From Paraburkholderia aromaticivorans (lineage in GTDB: Bacteria > Pseudomonadota > Gammaproteobacteria > Burkholderiales > Burkholderiaceae): a stretch of 64,000 nt of DNA. Shown piece after piece: positions 8,993 through 16,477 of this stretch (the first letter of the stretch is position 1; each line of letters starts with the position of its first letter). Made by a program: the position numbers and the translations under genes. The stretch is taken from the NCBI RefSeq assembly GCF_002278075.1, contig NZ_CP022989.1, positions 4,092,001-4,156,000 of the forward strand, read 5' to 3'. The notes under the pieces are model-generated. The model did no database searches and was not told the DNA's origin. It saw only the letters and a list, made by a program, of their open reading frames with translations.

Positions 8993-10189
8993 TCAAAGTC
9001 CGAGAATCATCTGCGCGATGATGTTCTTTTGAATTTCGTTCGAGCCGCCGTAAATCGACGTCTTGCGGAAGTTGAAGTAGTACGCGGCCAGCGGCGCGGC
9101 ATCGTCGTCGCCGGCGAGGCTATGCGCGCGTTCGCCTTCGAGAAACGCTATGTCGAACGGCGCGGCGAGCGGACCGATCGCCTCGAACATCAGCTCGGTC
9201 AACGCTTGCTGAACTTCCGTGCCCTTGATCTTCAACATCGACGCTTCCGGTCCCGGCCCGCGCCCACCTGTTTCATTCGCAACCACGCGCTGCACGGTGA
9301 CTTCGAGCGCCATCAACTCGATTTCCAGGCTCGCGACTTTTGCGGCGAACACCGGATCTTGCAGCAGCGGCTTGCCATTCTTCTTCTGATTCAGCGCGAG
9401 GCGTTTCAGGAAAACGAGTTCGCGCTTGGACTGGCCGACCCGCGCGATACCGGTGCGCTCGTGGCCAAGCAGATACTTCGCGTAAGTCCAGCCGCGATTT
9501 TCTTCACCGACCAGGTTTTCGACCGGCACCTTCACGTCTTCGAAAAACACTTCGTTGACTTCGTGGTCCTCGTCGAGCGTAATGATCGGCCGCACGGTGA
9601 TACCCGGCGTTTTCATGTCGATCAGCAGGAACGAGATGCCCTCCTGCTTTTTGGCGCCGCTGTCCGTGCGCACGAGACAAAACATCATGTCGGCGTACTG
9701 GCCCAGCGTAGTCCACGTTTTCTGACCGTTGACCACGTAATGGTCGCCCACGCGCTCGGCGCGCGTGCGCAGCGACGCCAGATCGGAACCCGAGCCCGGC
9801 TCGGAATAACCCTGGCACCACCAGTGCGTGCCGTCGAGAATGCGCGGCAAATAGTAGCGCTTCTGCGCCTCGTTGCCGTACTTCATCAGCACGGGCGCCA
9901 CCATGGAGACGCCGAAAGGCAGCACGGACGGCGCGCCGAGGCGCGCACACTCTTCGTCCCAGATATGCCGTTGAGTCGCGTCCCAGCCCGGACCGCCGTA
10001 TTCTTTCGGCCACGCGATCGCCGACCAGCCGCGCGTGCCGAGCAGCTTATGCCAATCTGCGAAATCTTCGCGGGAGAGCCGCTTGTGATTGAGTACCTTG
10101 TCGCTCAGTTCGCGAGGTAGGTTGGCCTCGAGCCAGGCGCGGATGTCGGCGCGGAACGCGCTGTCAGCGGGGGAGTAGTCCAGATTCAT
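8993..10189 (-). CDS. acyl-CoA dehydrogenase family protein
   Basis: A 398-residue acyl-CoA dehydrogenase with conserved blocks WCQGYSEPGSGSDLASLRTRA, YVVNGQKTWTTLGQYADMMFCLVRT and, at the C-terminus, YGGSNEIQKNIIAQMILGL. These are the FAD- and substrate-binding signatures of the larger partner in paired FadE systems. The ATG has a GGAG about 9 bases upstream. It is followed after 10 bases by the second dehydrogenase gene and then two MaoC hydratases. The four genes together could carry out one oxidation-hydration step on an unusual, possibly branched or cyclic, acyl-CoA. Electrons would go to ETF. Confidence 0.9.
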   Translation of the reverse strand: MNLDYSPADSAFRADIRAWLEANLPRELSDKVLNHKRLSREDFADWHKLLGTRGWSAIAWPKEYGGPGWDATQRHIWDEECARLGAPSVLPFGVSMVAPVLMKYGNEAQKRYYLPRILDGTHWWCQGYSEPGSGSDLASLRTRAERVGDHYVVNGQKTWTTLGQYADMMFCLVRTDSGAKKQEGISFLLIDMKTPGITVRPIITLDEDHEVNEVFFEDVKVPVENLVGEENRGWTYAKYLLGHERTGIARVGQSKRELVFLKRLALNQKKNGKPLLQDPVFAAKVASLEIELMALEVTVQRVVANETGGRGPGPEASMLKIKGTEVQQALTELMFEAIGPLAAPFDIAFLEGERAHSLAGDDDAAPLAAYYFNFRKTSIYGGSNEIQKNIIAQMILGL

Positions 10190-10237
10190 GCGTAGTGTCT
10201 CCTGGCCGCCACCACCCGCCGCCAGCAGGCCACTGCG

Positions 10238-10663
10238 CTATTGCAGCGGCTCTTTCAAGGCAGCCGGGACCGGTAGCGGCATCACTTCGATGCCTTCTTC
10301 GACCAAGGCTTTCGCGTCTTCCGGTGTCGTGACACCGCGAATATTGCGTGCCGGCGCTTCATTGTAGTGAATGCGCCGGGCTTCCTCGGCGAAGCGGTCG
10401 CCCACGTTCTCGGTCTTTTCCAGGACCTCGCGCAAGGCGCGCATCACGCGCGCCTGCATGTCGACTGCACCCGCTGGCGCGTTCGTCTGCGTCGCACCCG
10501 ACAGGTTCAGGCGCGGCGCCGACGGCAAACGGTTCACCTCGTTCGCCCCGCAGATCGGACATTCAACGAGCTTGCGGGACTGCTGCGATTCGAAGTCATC
10601 AGCCGAAGCAAACCAGCCTTCGAACCGATGGCCGTGCGGACACTGTAAATCGAGGACCTTCAT
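10238..10663 (-). CDS. DUF1178 family protein (small zinc-ribbon protein)
   Basis: A 141-residue protein with two paired-cysteine sites near the N-terminus, LDLQCPHGHRFEGWF and VECPICGANEVNRLPSAPRLN. They look like a zinc ribbon. The rest matches the conserved DUF1178 tail (RNIRGVTTPEDAKALVEEGIEVMPLP). Its function is not established. It is the first gene of the minus-strand operon, 48 bases ahead of the dehydrogenase gene. A promoter with an overlapping palindrome sits just upstream. Confidence 0.85.
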   Translation of the reverse strand: MKVLDLQCPHGHRFEGWFASADDFESQQSRKLVECPICGANEVNRLPSAPRLNLSGATQTNAPAGAVDMQARVMRALREVLEKTENVGDRFAEEARRIHYNEAPARNIRGVTTPEDAKALVEEGIEVMPLPVPAALKEPLQ

Positions 10664-10685
10664 CTGGAATCAGGGCTTGCGTGCC

Positions 10686-10722
10686 AGTTTAGCGCAAAAC
10701 GTAAATTTGTGAACGGTCGTTC
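10686..10722 (-). promoter_or_regulatory. promoter with overlapping TetR-type palindrome
   Basis: On the minus strand TTCACA (10713-10708, 5/6 of the -35) is separated by 16 bases from TAAACT (10691-10686, 4/6 of the -10). The near-palindrome GAACGGTCGTTC (10711-10722, plus-strand reading; five-base arms around GT) overlaps the -35. A bound repressor would block polymerase. It resembles the palindrome at 1154. Confidence 0.5.
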
Positions 10723-10889
10723 GTAAATTTTTACGGACAACGCGCCAGCGCCTGACGTTGCCAACAAATCAGACGCGGTGGGCGATTTTAACGCTTTGCG
10801 CAAAGGCCTGCCGAAGGCGCTCCTAAAGGCCACTGGGCTTGGCGATCACATTGGCCTCGTGAATTCGCACGCGGTTTGCGGCTCTGTTT

Positions 10890-11414
10890 TTATGCCACAA
10901 GGCATTCGAGTTGACGGTTAAGGCGCGGCTCGAGATCGCGGGCTTCTTTGGCGAGGTTGATCTGCTTGGCCGATTTTGCGACGTCGAACACGGCTGCCTT
11001 GATTTCATAGCCGCCGCGCGCAATGAGCCAATCAAGAATGTCCGACAGATGCCACACCGACGCACTGCCCTCGTGGACCGCCGCCGGAAAGTCGACTGCG
11101 TGGTTCAGCATCAGCTTGCGCATGTTTTGCCGCGACACGCCCGCGATTTCAGCGACGTCGGTGAGGCCGACGAAATCGGGACCTGCCTCGACAAGCCGCG
11201 CGGAGGGCACCGCTTGCTTGACGTCCTGAAGGGCGCTGACCAGCGCCGCGAATGCAGACGCGCCTTCGCGGGTAAAAAACAGCGCAATGCGGCCCGGTTG
11301 CCCGACGCCGACGGTGGCGTCGTCGCATCCTGCTTCGCCCAGCCGTTCGACGATCGCGTCGAGATCGCAATCTTCCGCCGCGAGGCGGTACTTCAAGGTG
11401 AACACATATTCCAT
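10890..11414 (-). CDS. HTH DNA-binding protein, candidate antitoxin
   Basis: A 174-residue protein. Residues 1-80 are a small alpha/beta domain (EYVFTLKYRLAAEDCDLDAIV) reminiscent of HicB-like or ferredoxin-fold modules. Residues 82-132 form an AlpA/MerR-type helix-turn-helix: FVGLTDVAEIAGVSRQNMRK, then a wing ending in SVWHLSDILDWL. The tail is helical. AGGAG lies 7 bases before the ATG. It follows a small HicA-like gene after 53 bases. Order (toxin then HTH protein), size and a promoter inverted repeat all suggest an autoregulating antitoxin. I do not recognise a named family with certainty, and a stand-alone regulator is the alternative. Confidence 0.7.
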   Translation of the reverse strand: MEYVFTLKYRLAAEDCDLDAIVERLGEAGCDDATVGVGQPGRIALFFTREGASAFAALVSALQDVKQAVPSARLVEAGPDFVGLTDVAEIAGVSRQNMRKLMLNHAVDFPAAVHEGSASVWHLSDILDWLIARGGYEIKAAVFDVAKSAKQINLAKEARDLEPRLNRQLECLVA

Positions 11415-11467
11415 GATTTACTCCTGCCTTCATTCAGCCCGCGGCTTTCGCCAACGGCGCGCTCTCA

Positions 11468-11713
11468 CTAGCGGCGAGCCGTGCAGTTGTCGACGATCCG
11501 CCGCAAATGTCTCGCATGGTTGCCAGGATTTCTGGGCGTGCTCCAGATGCTCGCTATGCAGAACTCGCCGCACCGACAGTCCGCGTTGTTGTCGGGACAG
11601 TACATTTTTCCCCAGGCGTGGCCTTTGCCGCCGCCCTGAATACGCCAACCGTTTGTTTCGGCGTATGCCAACGCTGCCTCGACCTCTTTCTTAGAGTGGG
11701 TTCCTCGAACCAT
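11468..11713 (-). CDS. small HicA-like cysteine-containing protein, candidate toxin
   Basis: An 81-residue protein. The N-terminal helix KKEVEAALAYAETNGW is followed by a strand and GGKGHAWGKMYCP. The GHAWG histidine (residue 32) sits where HicA toxins carry their catalytic GSH histidine. A cysteine cluster (39, 46, 48, 52) could bind a metal. The C-terminus NPGNHARHLRRIVDNC is a basic helix. The layout suggests a dsRBD-like RNA-binding fold, as in HicA mRNA interferases. GGAGGG lies 5 bases before the ATG. It is the first gene of the module, ahead of the HTH gene. The toxin role is inference; no characterised homologue is known to me. Confidence 0.65.
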   Translation of the reverse strand: MVRGTHSKKEVEAALAYAETNGWRIQGGGKGHAWGKMYCPDNNADCRCGEFCIASIWSTPRNPGNHARHLRRIVDNCTARR

Positions 11714-11724
11714 CTATGCCCTCC

Positions 11725-11762
11725 AATTTAATGAGTGAGAACGTAGTTGTCAAGTGACAACT
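11725..11762 (-). promoter_or_regulatory. promoter and inverted-repeat operator of the toxin-antitoxin-like module
   Basis: On the minus strand TTGACA (11753-11748) is a perfect -35. A 17-base spacer leads to TAAATT (11730-11725, 4/6 of the -10). The -35 lies inside an 18-bp inverted repeat (11745-11762) with 8-bp arms AGTTGTCA/TGACAACT around AG. This geometry is typical of autorepression. The -10 is only 11 bases from the ATG. Confidence 0.65.
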
Positions 11763-12052
11763 TGAATTTATCCACGCCAAATGGACCCCCGCTCACACGT
11801 TTCGTTATCCAAATCAAATGAACGGCTCGATGCCGTTACCAGAGGTTCATACTAGAGACACAGCGGCCTTGGGGCGAGACTGCCGGAAGTTATAAGGCAA
11901 GCGCACCGTTTTCGAGATATCGGACCGACATGTCGGCCTGCGGTCGCGCACTCTGCGCTATCGGCGCCATTGCAACGCCGCTATAGGGATTTTTCCTGCA
12001 ACCCAAGATGATCTATTCGATTGATGTGTAGCAGCAGTCTCGCTGCGGGAGC
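11763..12052. other. gene-free stretch with an isolated palindrome
   Basis: No convincing ORF is seen on either strand and the composition is less GC-rich than its neighbours. The only structured element is the perfect 12-bp palindrome CCGACATGTCGG at 11925-11936. I see no tRNA, att site or insertion-sequence end. The stretch separates the toxin-antitoxin-like module from the lysis/chitinase cassette. Confidence 0.5.
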
Positions 12053-12105
12053 CAAAAAAACAGCCGCCGCCTCGCGCGCAATGAAGGAAGGCGAGCCATC
12101 GCGGC
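12053..12105 (-). terminator. putative terminator downstream of the holin-like gene
   Basis: Reading the minus strand, GC-rich segments that can pair (GCCGC with GCGGC, CTCGC with GCGAG, interrupted by internal loops) are followed by TG and seven T residues (12060-12054). It lies 35-87 bases past the holin-like stop. The stem is imperfect, hence modest confidence. Confidence 0.4.
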
Positions 12106-12139
12106 CCGCCCTTTTTTTGCGCCTTTCGTGCACCCTCGG

Positions 12140-12529
12140 TCATCCCTTGAGAAGCCGCTTGATGAGCCATGCATACAGACGGTCCAGAGTCGGCTCGACG
12201 TGCCGCTCACTCCAGTCGAGCGCGAGTATCGTGAACGTCACGAGCGCCGCGCTCGCAACGAACCCGGCCAGCCACGGCTCGACCTGCGGCCAGTTCAAGA
12301 CGATCCTCCGTGCGAGCACATTACCACCTACGAGCGACACGACGAAATAGATCGCCTTTCGCCACGTCGTGGTCTCATGCGAACGCGTCAGATACAGGAG
12401 CGCTCCGCACGCGACGCCCAATACCCGTTCGAAGTCGTTGAGCATGTGCGACGCGACAAAGGCGACACCGCCTCTCAAGCCGCCCACCAAGACCGGCGTG
12501 GCGAAAAAAGCAACAGGATAAGTGGCCAT
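12140..12529 (-). CDS. phage holin-like small membrane protein
   Basis: A 129-residue protein with three or four hydrophobic segments: about 5-25, 34-48 (VLGVACGALLYL), 58-74 (AIYFVVSLVGGNVLA) and 86-106 (WLAGFVASAALVTFTILAL). The C-terminus is basic and amphipathic (RLYAWLIKRLLKG). The WRKAIYFVVSLVGGN block resembles the putative holins of Burkholderia P2-like phages. Holins open lesions in the inner membrane that let an endolysin reach the periplasm. It is the third gene after a muramidase and a chitinase on the same strand, with no phage structural genes nearby. This supports a role in protein release rather than prophage lysis. No spanin gene is visible. Confidence 0.72.
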   Translation of the reverse strand: MATYPVAFFATPVLVGGLRGGVAFVASHMLNDFERVLGVACGALLYLTRSHETTTWRKAIYFVVSLVGGNVLARRIVLNWPQVEPWLAGFVASAALVTFTILALDWSERHVEPTLDRLYAWLIKRLLKG

Positions 12530-12572
12530 GATGGTATCCCACTCCAGAGGTCCAGAAGCCGACCGGCTCGTG

Positions 12573-12601
12573 TGCGGCGACGCTCGCGGAGCGCCGCCGC
12601 A
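12573..12601 (-). promoter_or_regulatory. strong intercistronic hairpin between chitinase and holin genes
   Basis: TGCGGCGACGCTC (12573-12585) and GAGCGCCGCCGCA (12589-12601) form a 13-bp stem with one mismatch around a three-base loop. No T tract follows on the minus strand, so it is not a classical terminator. It could attenuate or stabilise mRNA and keep holin expression below that of chitinase. Confidence 0.5.
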
Positions 12602-12637
12602 CTTCCCGGTCAGGACATGATCAACCGCGTCCAGCCA

Positions 12638-15223
12638 TCAGGCGGTGCCGAGGTCCTGCCAGACCTTGCCGTCATACGGCTGCTTGCTCGTGCAGTCGGG
12701 ATTGCCTGGCTCGTCGGAGCGGCTCGCCCACCACGACGCGCGGTACTTGCGCAGACCCTGGCCGTGATAGTCGTGCGTCACCTCCGAGCCGCCCGGATAG
12801 TCCTGCGGCTTCCACGTGCCGGCGCTCTGGCCCGCGACGACCGTCACCGTGACCGATGCAACCGATTGCGCGCCGTCGCCGCCGTGCCCGGTCACCGTCA
12901 GTCGCACCGGATACGCGGTGGTCTTCGTGAGCGTCGGTGCGGTCACGGTCACGCTCGCCTGGTCGGAGCCGTCGAAAGACAGGCCCGGCGCGCTCCACTT
13001 GTAGACGAGCGGTGCCGGGCCGGTCGAATCCGCACCCGAGAGCGACAGCGGCGCGCCGCTCTCCACGTTCGTCTTACCCGTGATCACCGCACGCACGGAG
13101 CCGCCGGACGACGGCGTGGCTTCCAGATAGATCGCCTCGCTCGACGTGGACGTGCCGTCGCTCACCGACAGTTGGATCAGGTAGTCGGTGGTCTTTTCGA
13201 CGCTCGGCACCACCCCGCTCACGACCGCCATATGCGAGCCGTCGAACGGCAACTGCGGCGCCTCCCACGCGTAGGACAGCGGATCGCCGTCCGGATCGAA
13301 CGACGCGGTGCCCGACAGCTGGAACGCCGTTCCCGACGCGAGTTGCATCGTCATTCGGGCCACCGGCGGCTGACCGCTTTTCGATTTCACGGTCAGCGTG
13401 ACCTGCGCAGTGTTCGTGCCGCCATGGCCGTCGTCGACCGTCAATTTCACCGCGTAGCTTTTTGCGCTGGCCGTCGGCACGACGCCGTCGACCTCGACCG
13501 TGGTCGCGCCGTCGAACGGCAGGCCCGGCGCCGACCAGCGGTAGGTGAGCGCATCGCCGTCCGGATCGTTCGAGCGCTTGCCGCTGAAGTGAATCGCGTC
13601 GCCTGCGAACGCTTCCTGCGGACCGTCGATCGCGGCTACCGGCGGCCGGTTGCCGCCTTGCACATTGATACCCTTGAAGTAGAACGGCGACATGTCGATC
13701 GTCTGCTTCGCGATCTCGTTGCCGAGCCCTTCGCGCGCGGCATTGACGAGTACGCCGCCGTCCATGTCGATGGTCCAGGTGAACAGACCCGCGAGACCGC
13801 GTTGGCGCGCGTATTCGCCCTTGGCTTTCACCGTGCGCGGCGTATCGACCGAAATGAAGAGTTTCGAGTCTTTGCTGTACAGGTAATCGGCGTCGGCGAC
13901 TTCGTCGGTATAGACGTCGTAGCCGTTGATGCCGCGCTGGTTCTCCAGATCCAGGTAGTTATAGATCAGGTCGTACCATTCCGTCGTGCCGGATTCGAAG
14001 CTGCCGGTGGTCGTGCCGGTGCCGGGATCGTAGGTGCCTTCGAGCGGCGACAGGTTCGTGAGCTTCGCATTGCGCGCGCTGCGGCTATACGCCGCGTAGC
14101 CGATCGCCACGCGGTTCAGCGGAACACCGATCTGGACCAGATAGTCGATCGCGGCGTCGATGCTGAACTCGTTCGGGTCGCTCGGGTGGCTCGGATGGAG
14201 ATTCGTGTGATGCGCGAGCTTCGGCGCCCACGGCGTGCCGAAGAAGTCGTAGGTCATCAGATTGATGCCGTGCACGCCGGCATCGAGCATGCCCTTCAGG
14301 CCGGCTTTCTTCATCTTCGACAAGGCGGCGGATGCGGCGATGCTGATCATCACATCGTTGCGGCCTGCGCTGTCGAACGCCTGCCTGAGTTCGCGCACCA
14401 ATGCCTGGAAGTTCGGCGTGTCGCTGTCGGAATAAGTATTGCCGTCGTTACCCTCTGCCGCCGGATACTCCCAGTCGAGATCGATCGCGCCGAACATCGG
14501 GAAGCGCTTGAAGAGGTCGAGAATGCTGTTGATCAGCGTCTTGCGTCGCGCCGGATCGGCGACCACCCAGTGAAACGCCTCGCTCATCGTCCAGCCGCCG
14601 ATACTGAACGACAGCACCAGGTCGGGATTCTTCGCCTTCAGCTTGCGCAGGCCGCCCAATACGCCTTGCGCGGTGTCCTGATGAAACAGTGCCTGATAGT
14701 CGTTGCTCACCCAGCCCGGAAAACCGCAATTCCGATACGAAGCGACGTCGCCCCAGGCATCGACGAAGGTCGCTTCGTCTTTCTTGCGGCCGAAATCCTG
14801 CGCGGCCCGGTTGATGGTGTCCTGCTTCTCGCCCTTGTCGCCGATGATGCCGGCAAAGCCGAGCACGAGCTTGTCGTACGCTTTCGCGTCGAGCAGCATC
14901 AGGTCGATGCCACGGCCGCACGAATCGTCAGCGAAATCGCCGTCGTAGCGTCCGTCGTATTGCGACCAGTCCGTGTAGTAGCCGAACACCTTCGCATCGT
15001 TCGGCTTATAGCTGTTGTAGACCCGCTTCGCCACGCGGCCGGACGTGTAGCTGAACTTCTCGACTTCGGTCGCCGGCTTGTAGCCGTTCATCTGATACTT
15101 CTTTTCCGTCGCCCCCTTGGCGCCGGACTTGTCGCCCGGATCGCCGTTGTACACCAGCTTGCTGTTCTGGCGGCCCTGCTGCACCGAGCCATTGACAGAA
15201 GTAAGATCATTCGATTGCGTCAT
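12638..15223 (-). CDS. GH18 chitinase with three PKD domains and chitin-binding tail, no signal peptide
   Basis: An 861-residue secreted-type chitinase. Residues about 76-505 are a GH18 barrel with SIGGW (207-211), the catalytic acid motif AIDLDWE (Asp248, Asp250, Glu252), MTYD (323-326) and the FTWTIDMDGG strand (481-490). Three PKD/Ig-like repeats follow (about 527-612, 618-702, 708-797), each with an SAPGLPFDG-type motif. A carbohydrate-binding module rich in Trp/Tyr ends the protein (803-861, DYHGQGLRKYRASWW). It would hydrolyse chitin to oligomers outside the cell. The start MTQSNDLTSV has GAGG 5 bases upstream, and no hydrophobic signal sequence is present from this or the upstream in-frame ATG. 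Export therefore needs another route, and the flanking muramidase and holin genes provide a candidate. Confidence 0.9.
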   Translation of the reverse strand: MTQSNDLTSVNGSVQQGRQNSKLVYNGDPGDKSGAKGATEKKYQMNGYKPATEVEKFSYTSGRVAKRVYNSYKPNDAKVFGYYTDWSQYDGRYDGDFADDSCGRGIDLMLLDAKAYDKLVLGFAGIIGDKGEKQDTINRAAQDFGRKKDEATFVDAWGDVASYRNCGFPGWVSNDYQALFHQDTAQGVLGGLRKLKAKNPDLVLSFSIGGWTMSEAFHWVVADPARRKTLINSILDLFKRFPMFGAIDLDWEYPAAEGNDGNTYSDSDTPNFQALVRELRQAFDSAGRNDVMISIAASAALSKMKKAGLKGMLDAGVHGINLMTYDFFGTPWAPKLAHHTNLHPSHPSDPNEFSIDAAIDYLVQIGVPLNRVAIGYAAYSRSARNAKLTNLSPLEGTYDPGTGTTTGSFESGTTEWYDLIYNYLDLENQRGINGYDVYTDEVADADYLYSKDSKLFISVDTPRTVKAKGEYARQRGLAGLFTWTIDMDGGVLVNAAREGLGNEIAKQTIDMSPFYFKGINVQGGNRPPVAAIDGPQEAFAGDAIHFSGKRSNDPDGDALTYRWSAPGLPFDGATTVEVDGVVPTASAKSYAVKLTVDDGHGGTNTAQVTLTVKSKSGQPPVARMTMQLASGTAFQLSGTASFDPDGDPLSYAWEAPQLPFDGSHMAVVSGVVPSVEKTTDYLIQLSVSDGTSTSSEAIYLEATPSSGGSVRAVITGKTNVESGAPLSLSGADSTGPAPLVYKWSAPGLSFDGSDQASVTVTAPTLTKTTAYPVRLTVTGHGGDGAQSVASVTVTVVAGQSAGTWKPQDYPGGSEVTHDYHGQGLRKYRASWWASRSDEPGNPDCTSKQPYDGKVWQDLGTA

Positions 15224-15387
15224 AAGAACCTCGTTCATGAAAAGTGGATGTCGACGGCGACGCACTGTGGCGTTGCCTGATCGACCTGTTCATGTTCGGA
15301 TGCCTCATCGACGAACGACATGGAAAAGCCATCGAAAATGCGCGCTCCGCAAGCCGGCGGCGTAGGCGATTGGCGAGGACATGCCAC

Positions 15388-16191
15388 CTATGCCGATCCT
15401 CCACAGGTCACCGCGTCGAAATGCGCGACCGCCGACGCGAGCCGCGTGTCATATGCATGAGCGTGATAAGCCGGACCGTTGTAGCGTCGCGCGAAGTCGC
15501 CCCACCTGCCCTGTTGCAATGCGCGAAGCATCTCTGCGTCGCGCTCGATGAAACGGACGAATGCGTCGAGCTGGCTGCGCTCATCGATGGTCATCGACAC
15601 GGCAAAATCGGACGCACTGGCATAATCCAGATACAGCCAATGAAGGCCCATGATCTGGAAGAGCCCCCAACTACAGGCTTCGATCGCGCAATCCCGATCG
15701 AGCGCGCTGGCCGCATCGAAACGTTCGTATTCCTGTACGCCGCCCAGATAACCTCCGGGTGTCGTATTGACGATCTCAGGAAATTCGTTGCGCCAGCATT
15801 GCGCGGGCAGCGCTGCGGCCACTAGCCGCCGATACATCACATGGCGTTCGAACAGGATCTTGGCGCGGGCGTCCGGCAGGAAGCCAAAGCCCGCGCTCTC
15901 GACCTCGATGAGCGCAAGAAGCCGCGCGGGGGCGACGCCGAGCGAGTCGCTGGCCTCGGTCACGTCGGAGCTGGACAGCAATCCGGCATCACGCGCCGTT
16001 TGCGTGAGCAGCGCGCGCGTCTGCTCGCACACGATGCCGGTGTCCGGCAGCCCACGCCGTTGTTGAAAACGTCGCAGCGCACCCTGCGTATCGGCGCCCG
16101 ACAGACCGTCCACTTTCAGGCGTGGATTTTCCTGCGCCAACGCACGCTGTAAAAAGACGACGCTCGTGCCGCGAGTGATTGATGAGTTCAT
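15388..16191 (-). CDS. peptidoglycan-binding N-acetylmuramidase (endolysin-like)
   Basis: A 267-residue protein. Residues 10-62 are a PG_binding_1 domain (VDGLSGADTQGALRRFQQRRGLP). Residues 75-262 are an N-acetylmuramidase domain of the Gp110/PF11860 type: IEVESAGFGF with the likely catalytic Glu, LFERHVMYRRL, VNTTPGGYLGGVQEYERF, ACSWGLFQIMGLHW and FARRYNGPAYH. It cleaves the glycan strand of peptidoglycan and, lacking a signal sequence, would need a holin to leave the cytoplasm. The start is MNSSITRG at 16191; the ribosome site is weak. It precedes the chitinase by 164 bases. The same domain architecture occurs in endolysins of Burkholderia and Salmonella phages. TtsA, used for typhoid toxin release, is a muramidase with an analogous role. 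Confidence 0.88.
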   Translation of the reverse strand: MNSSITRGTSVVFLQRALAQENPRLKVDGLSGADTQGALRRFQQRRGLPDTGIVCEQTRALLTQTARDAGLLSSSDVTEASDSLGVAPARLLALIEVESAGFGFLPDARAKILFERHVMYRRLVAAALPAQCWRNEFPEIVNTTPGGYLGGVQEYERFDAASALDRDCAIEACSWGLFQIMGLHWLYLDYASASDFAVSMTIDERSQLDAFVRFIERDAEMLRALQQGRWGDFARRYNGPAYHAHAYDTRLASAVAHFDAVTCGGSA

Positions 16192-16477
16192 GATCGGTAA
16201 CCGTGAGGTGAAAAAAGAGTCGCGGCAGATAGGAAAGCTAACTGCTGCCGCGGCGTGATTGTTTTTCCTCCGGTCCATGCCCGCCATAGAAGATCGCGAC
16301 CATTCGCGTCGTGTCTGCCGTTCCGGCTTCCACGTTGCTGTTCGCCACATGGAAGTCCGGATAATCCATCTCGCGTCGGGGTATGTCCGTTACATCGCGC
16401 GCCCGTCCAGATTCCTCCATTGGCTGCGACTATTTGCCGATGCTACGTTACGCATACTGAATGCGCTGGAGGAATTC
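16192..16477. promoter_or_regulatory. divergent regulatory region between muramidase and ToxR-like regulator
   Basis: This 286-bp stretch holds both promoters of the divergent units. An 8-bp inverted repeat CGCGGCAG (16221-16228) / CTGCCGCG (16245-16252) encloses 16 bases about 30-60 bases upstream of the muramidase start. It is a candidate binding site or leader hairpin. I see no convincing -35/-10 pair. The regulator's frame remains open through most of the region but lacks a ribosome site before 16478. Confidence 0.4.

Noticed and set aside
12128..15280. A very long (1050-codon) plus-strand open frame antisense to the chitinase gene
   Set aside because: It has no family resemblance and is rich in Arg/His/Ala as expected for the complement of GC-rich coding DNA. 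The opposite strand encodes recognisable GH18 and PKD domains.
12140..16191. The muramidase and holin genes as a prophage remnant
   Set aside because: No capsid, tail, integrase, repressor or att-like repeat is seen within the window, and the chitinase lies between them in the same orientation.
16259..16477. N-terminal extension of the ToxR-like regulator to an upstream ATG at 16259 or 16349
   Set aside because: The extra residues do not belong to the winged-helix fold and no ribosome site precedes those ATGs, whereas GGAGGA is 4 bases before the GTG at 16478.
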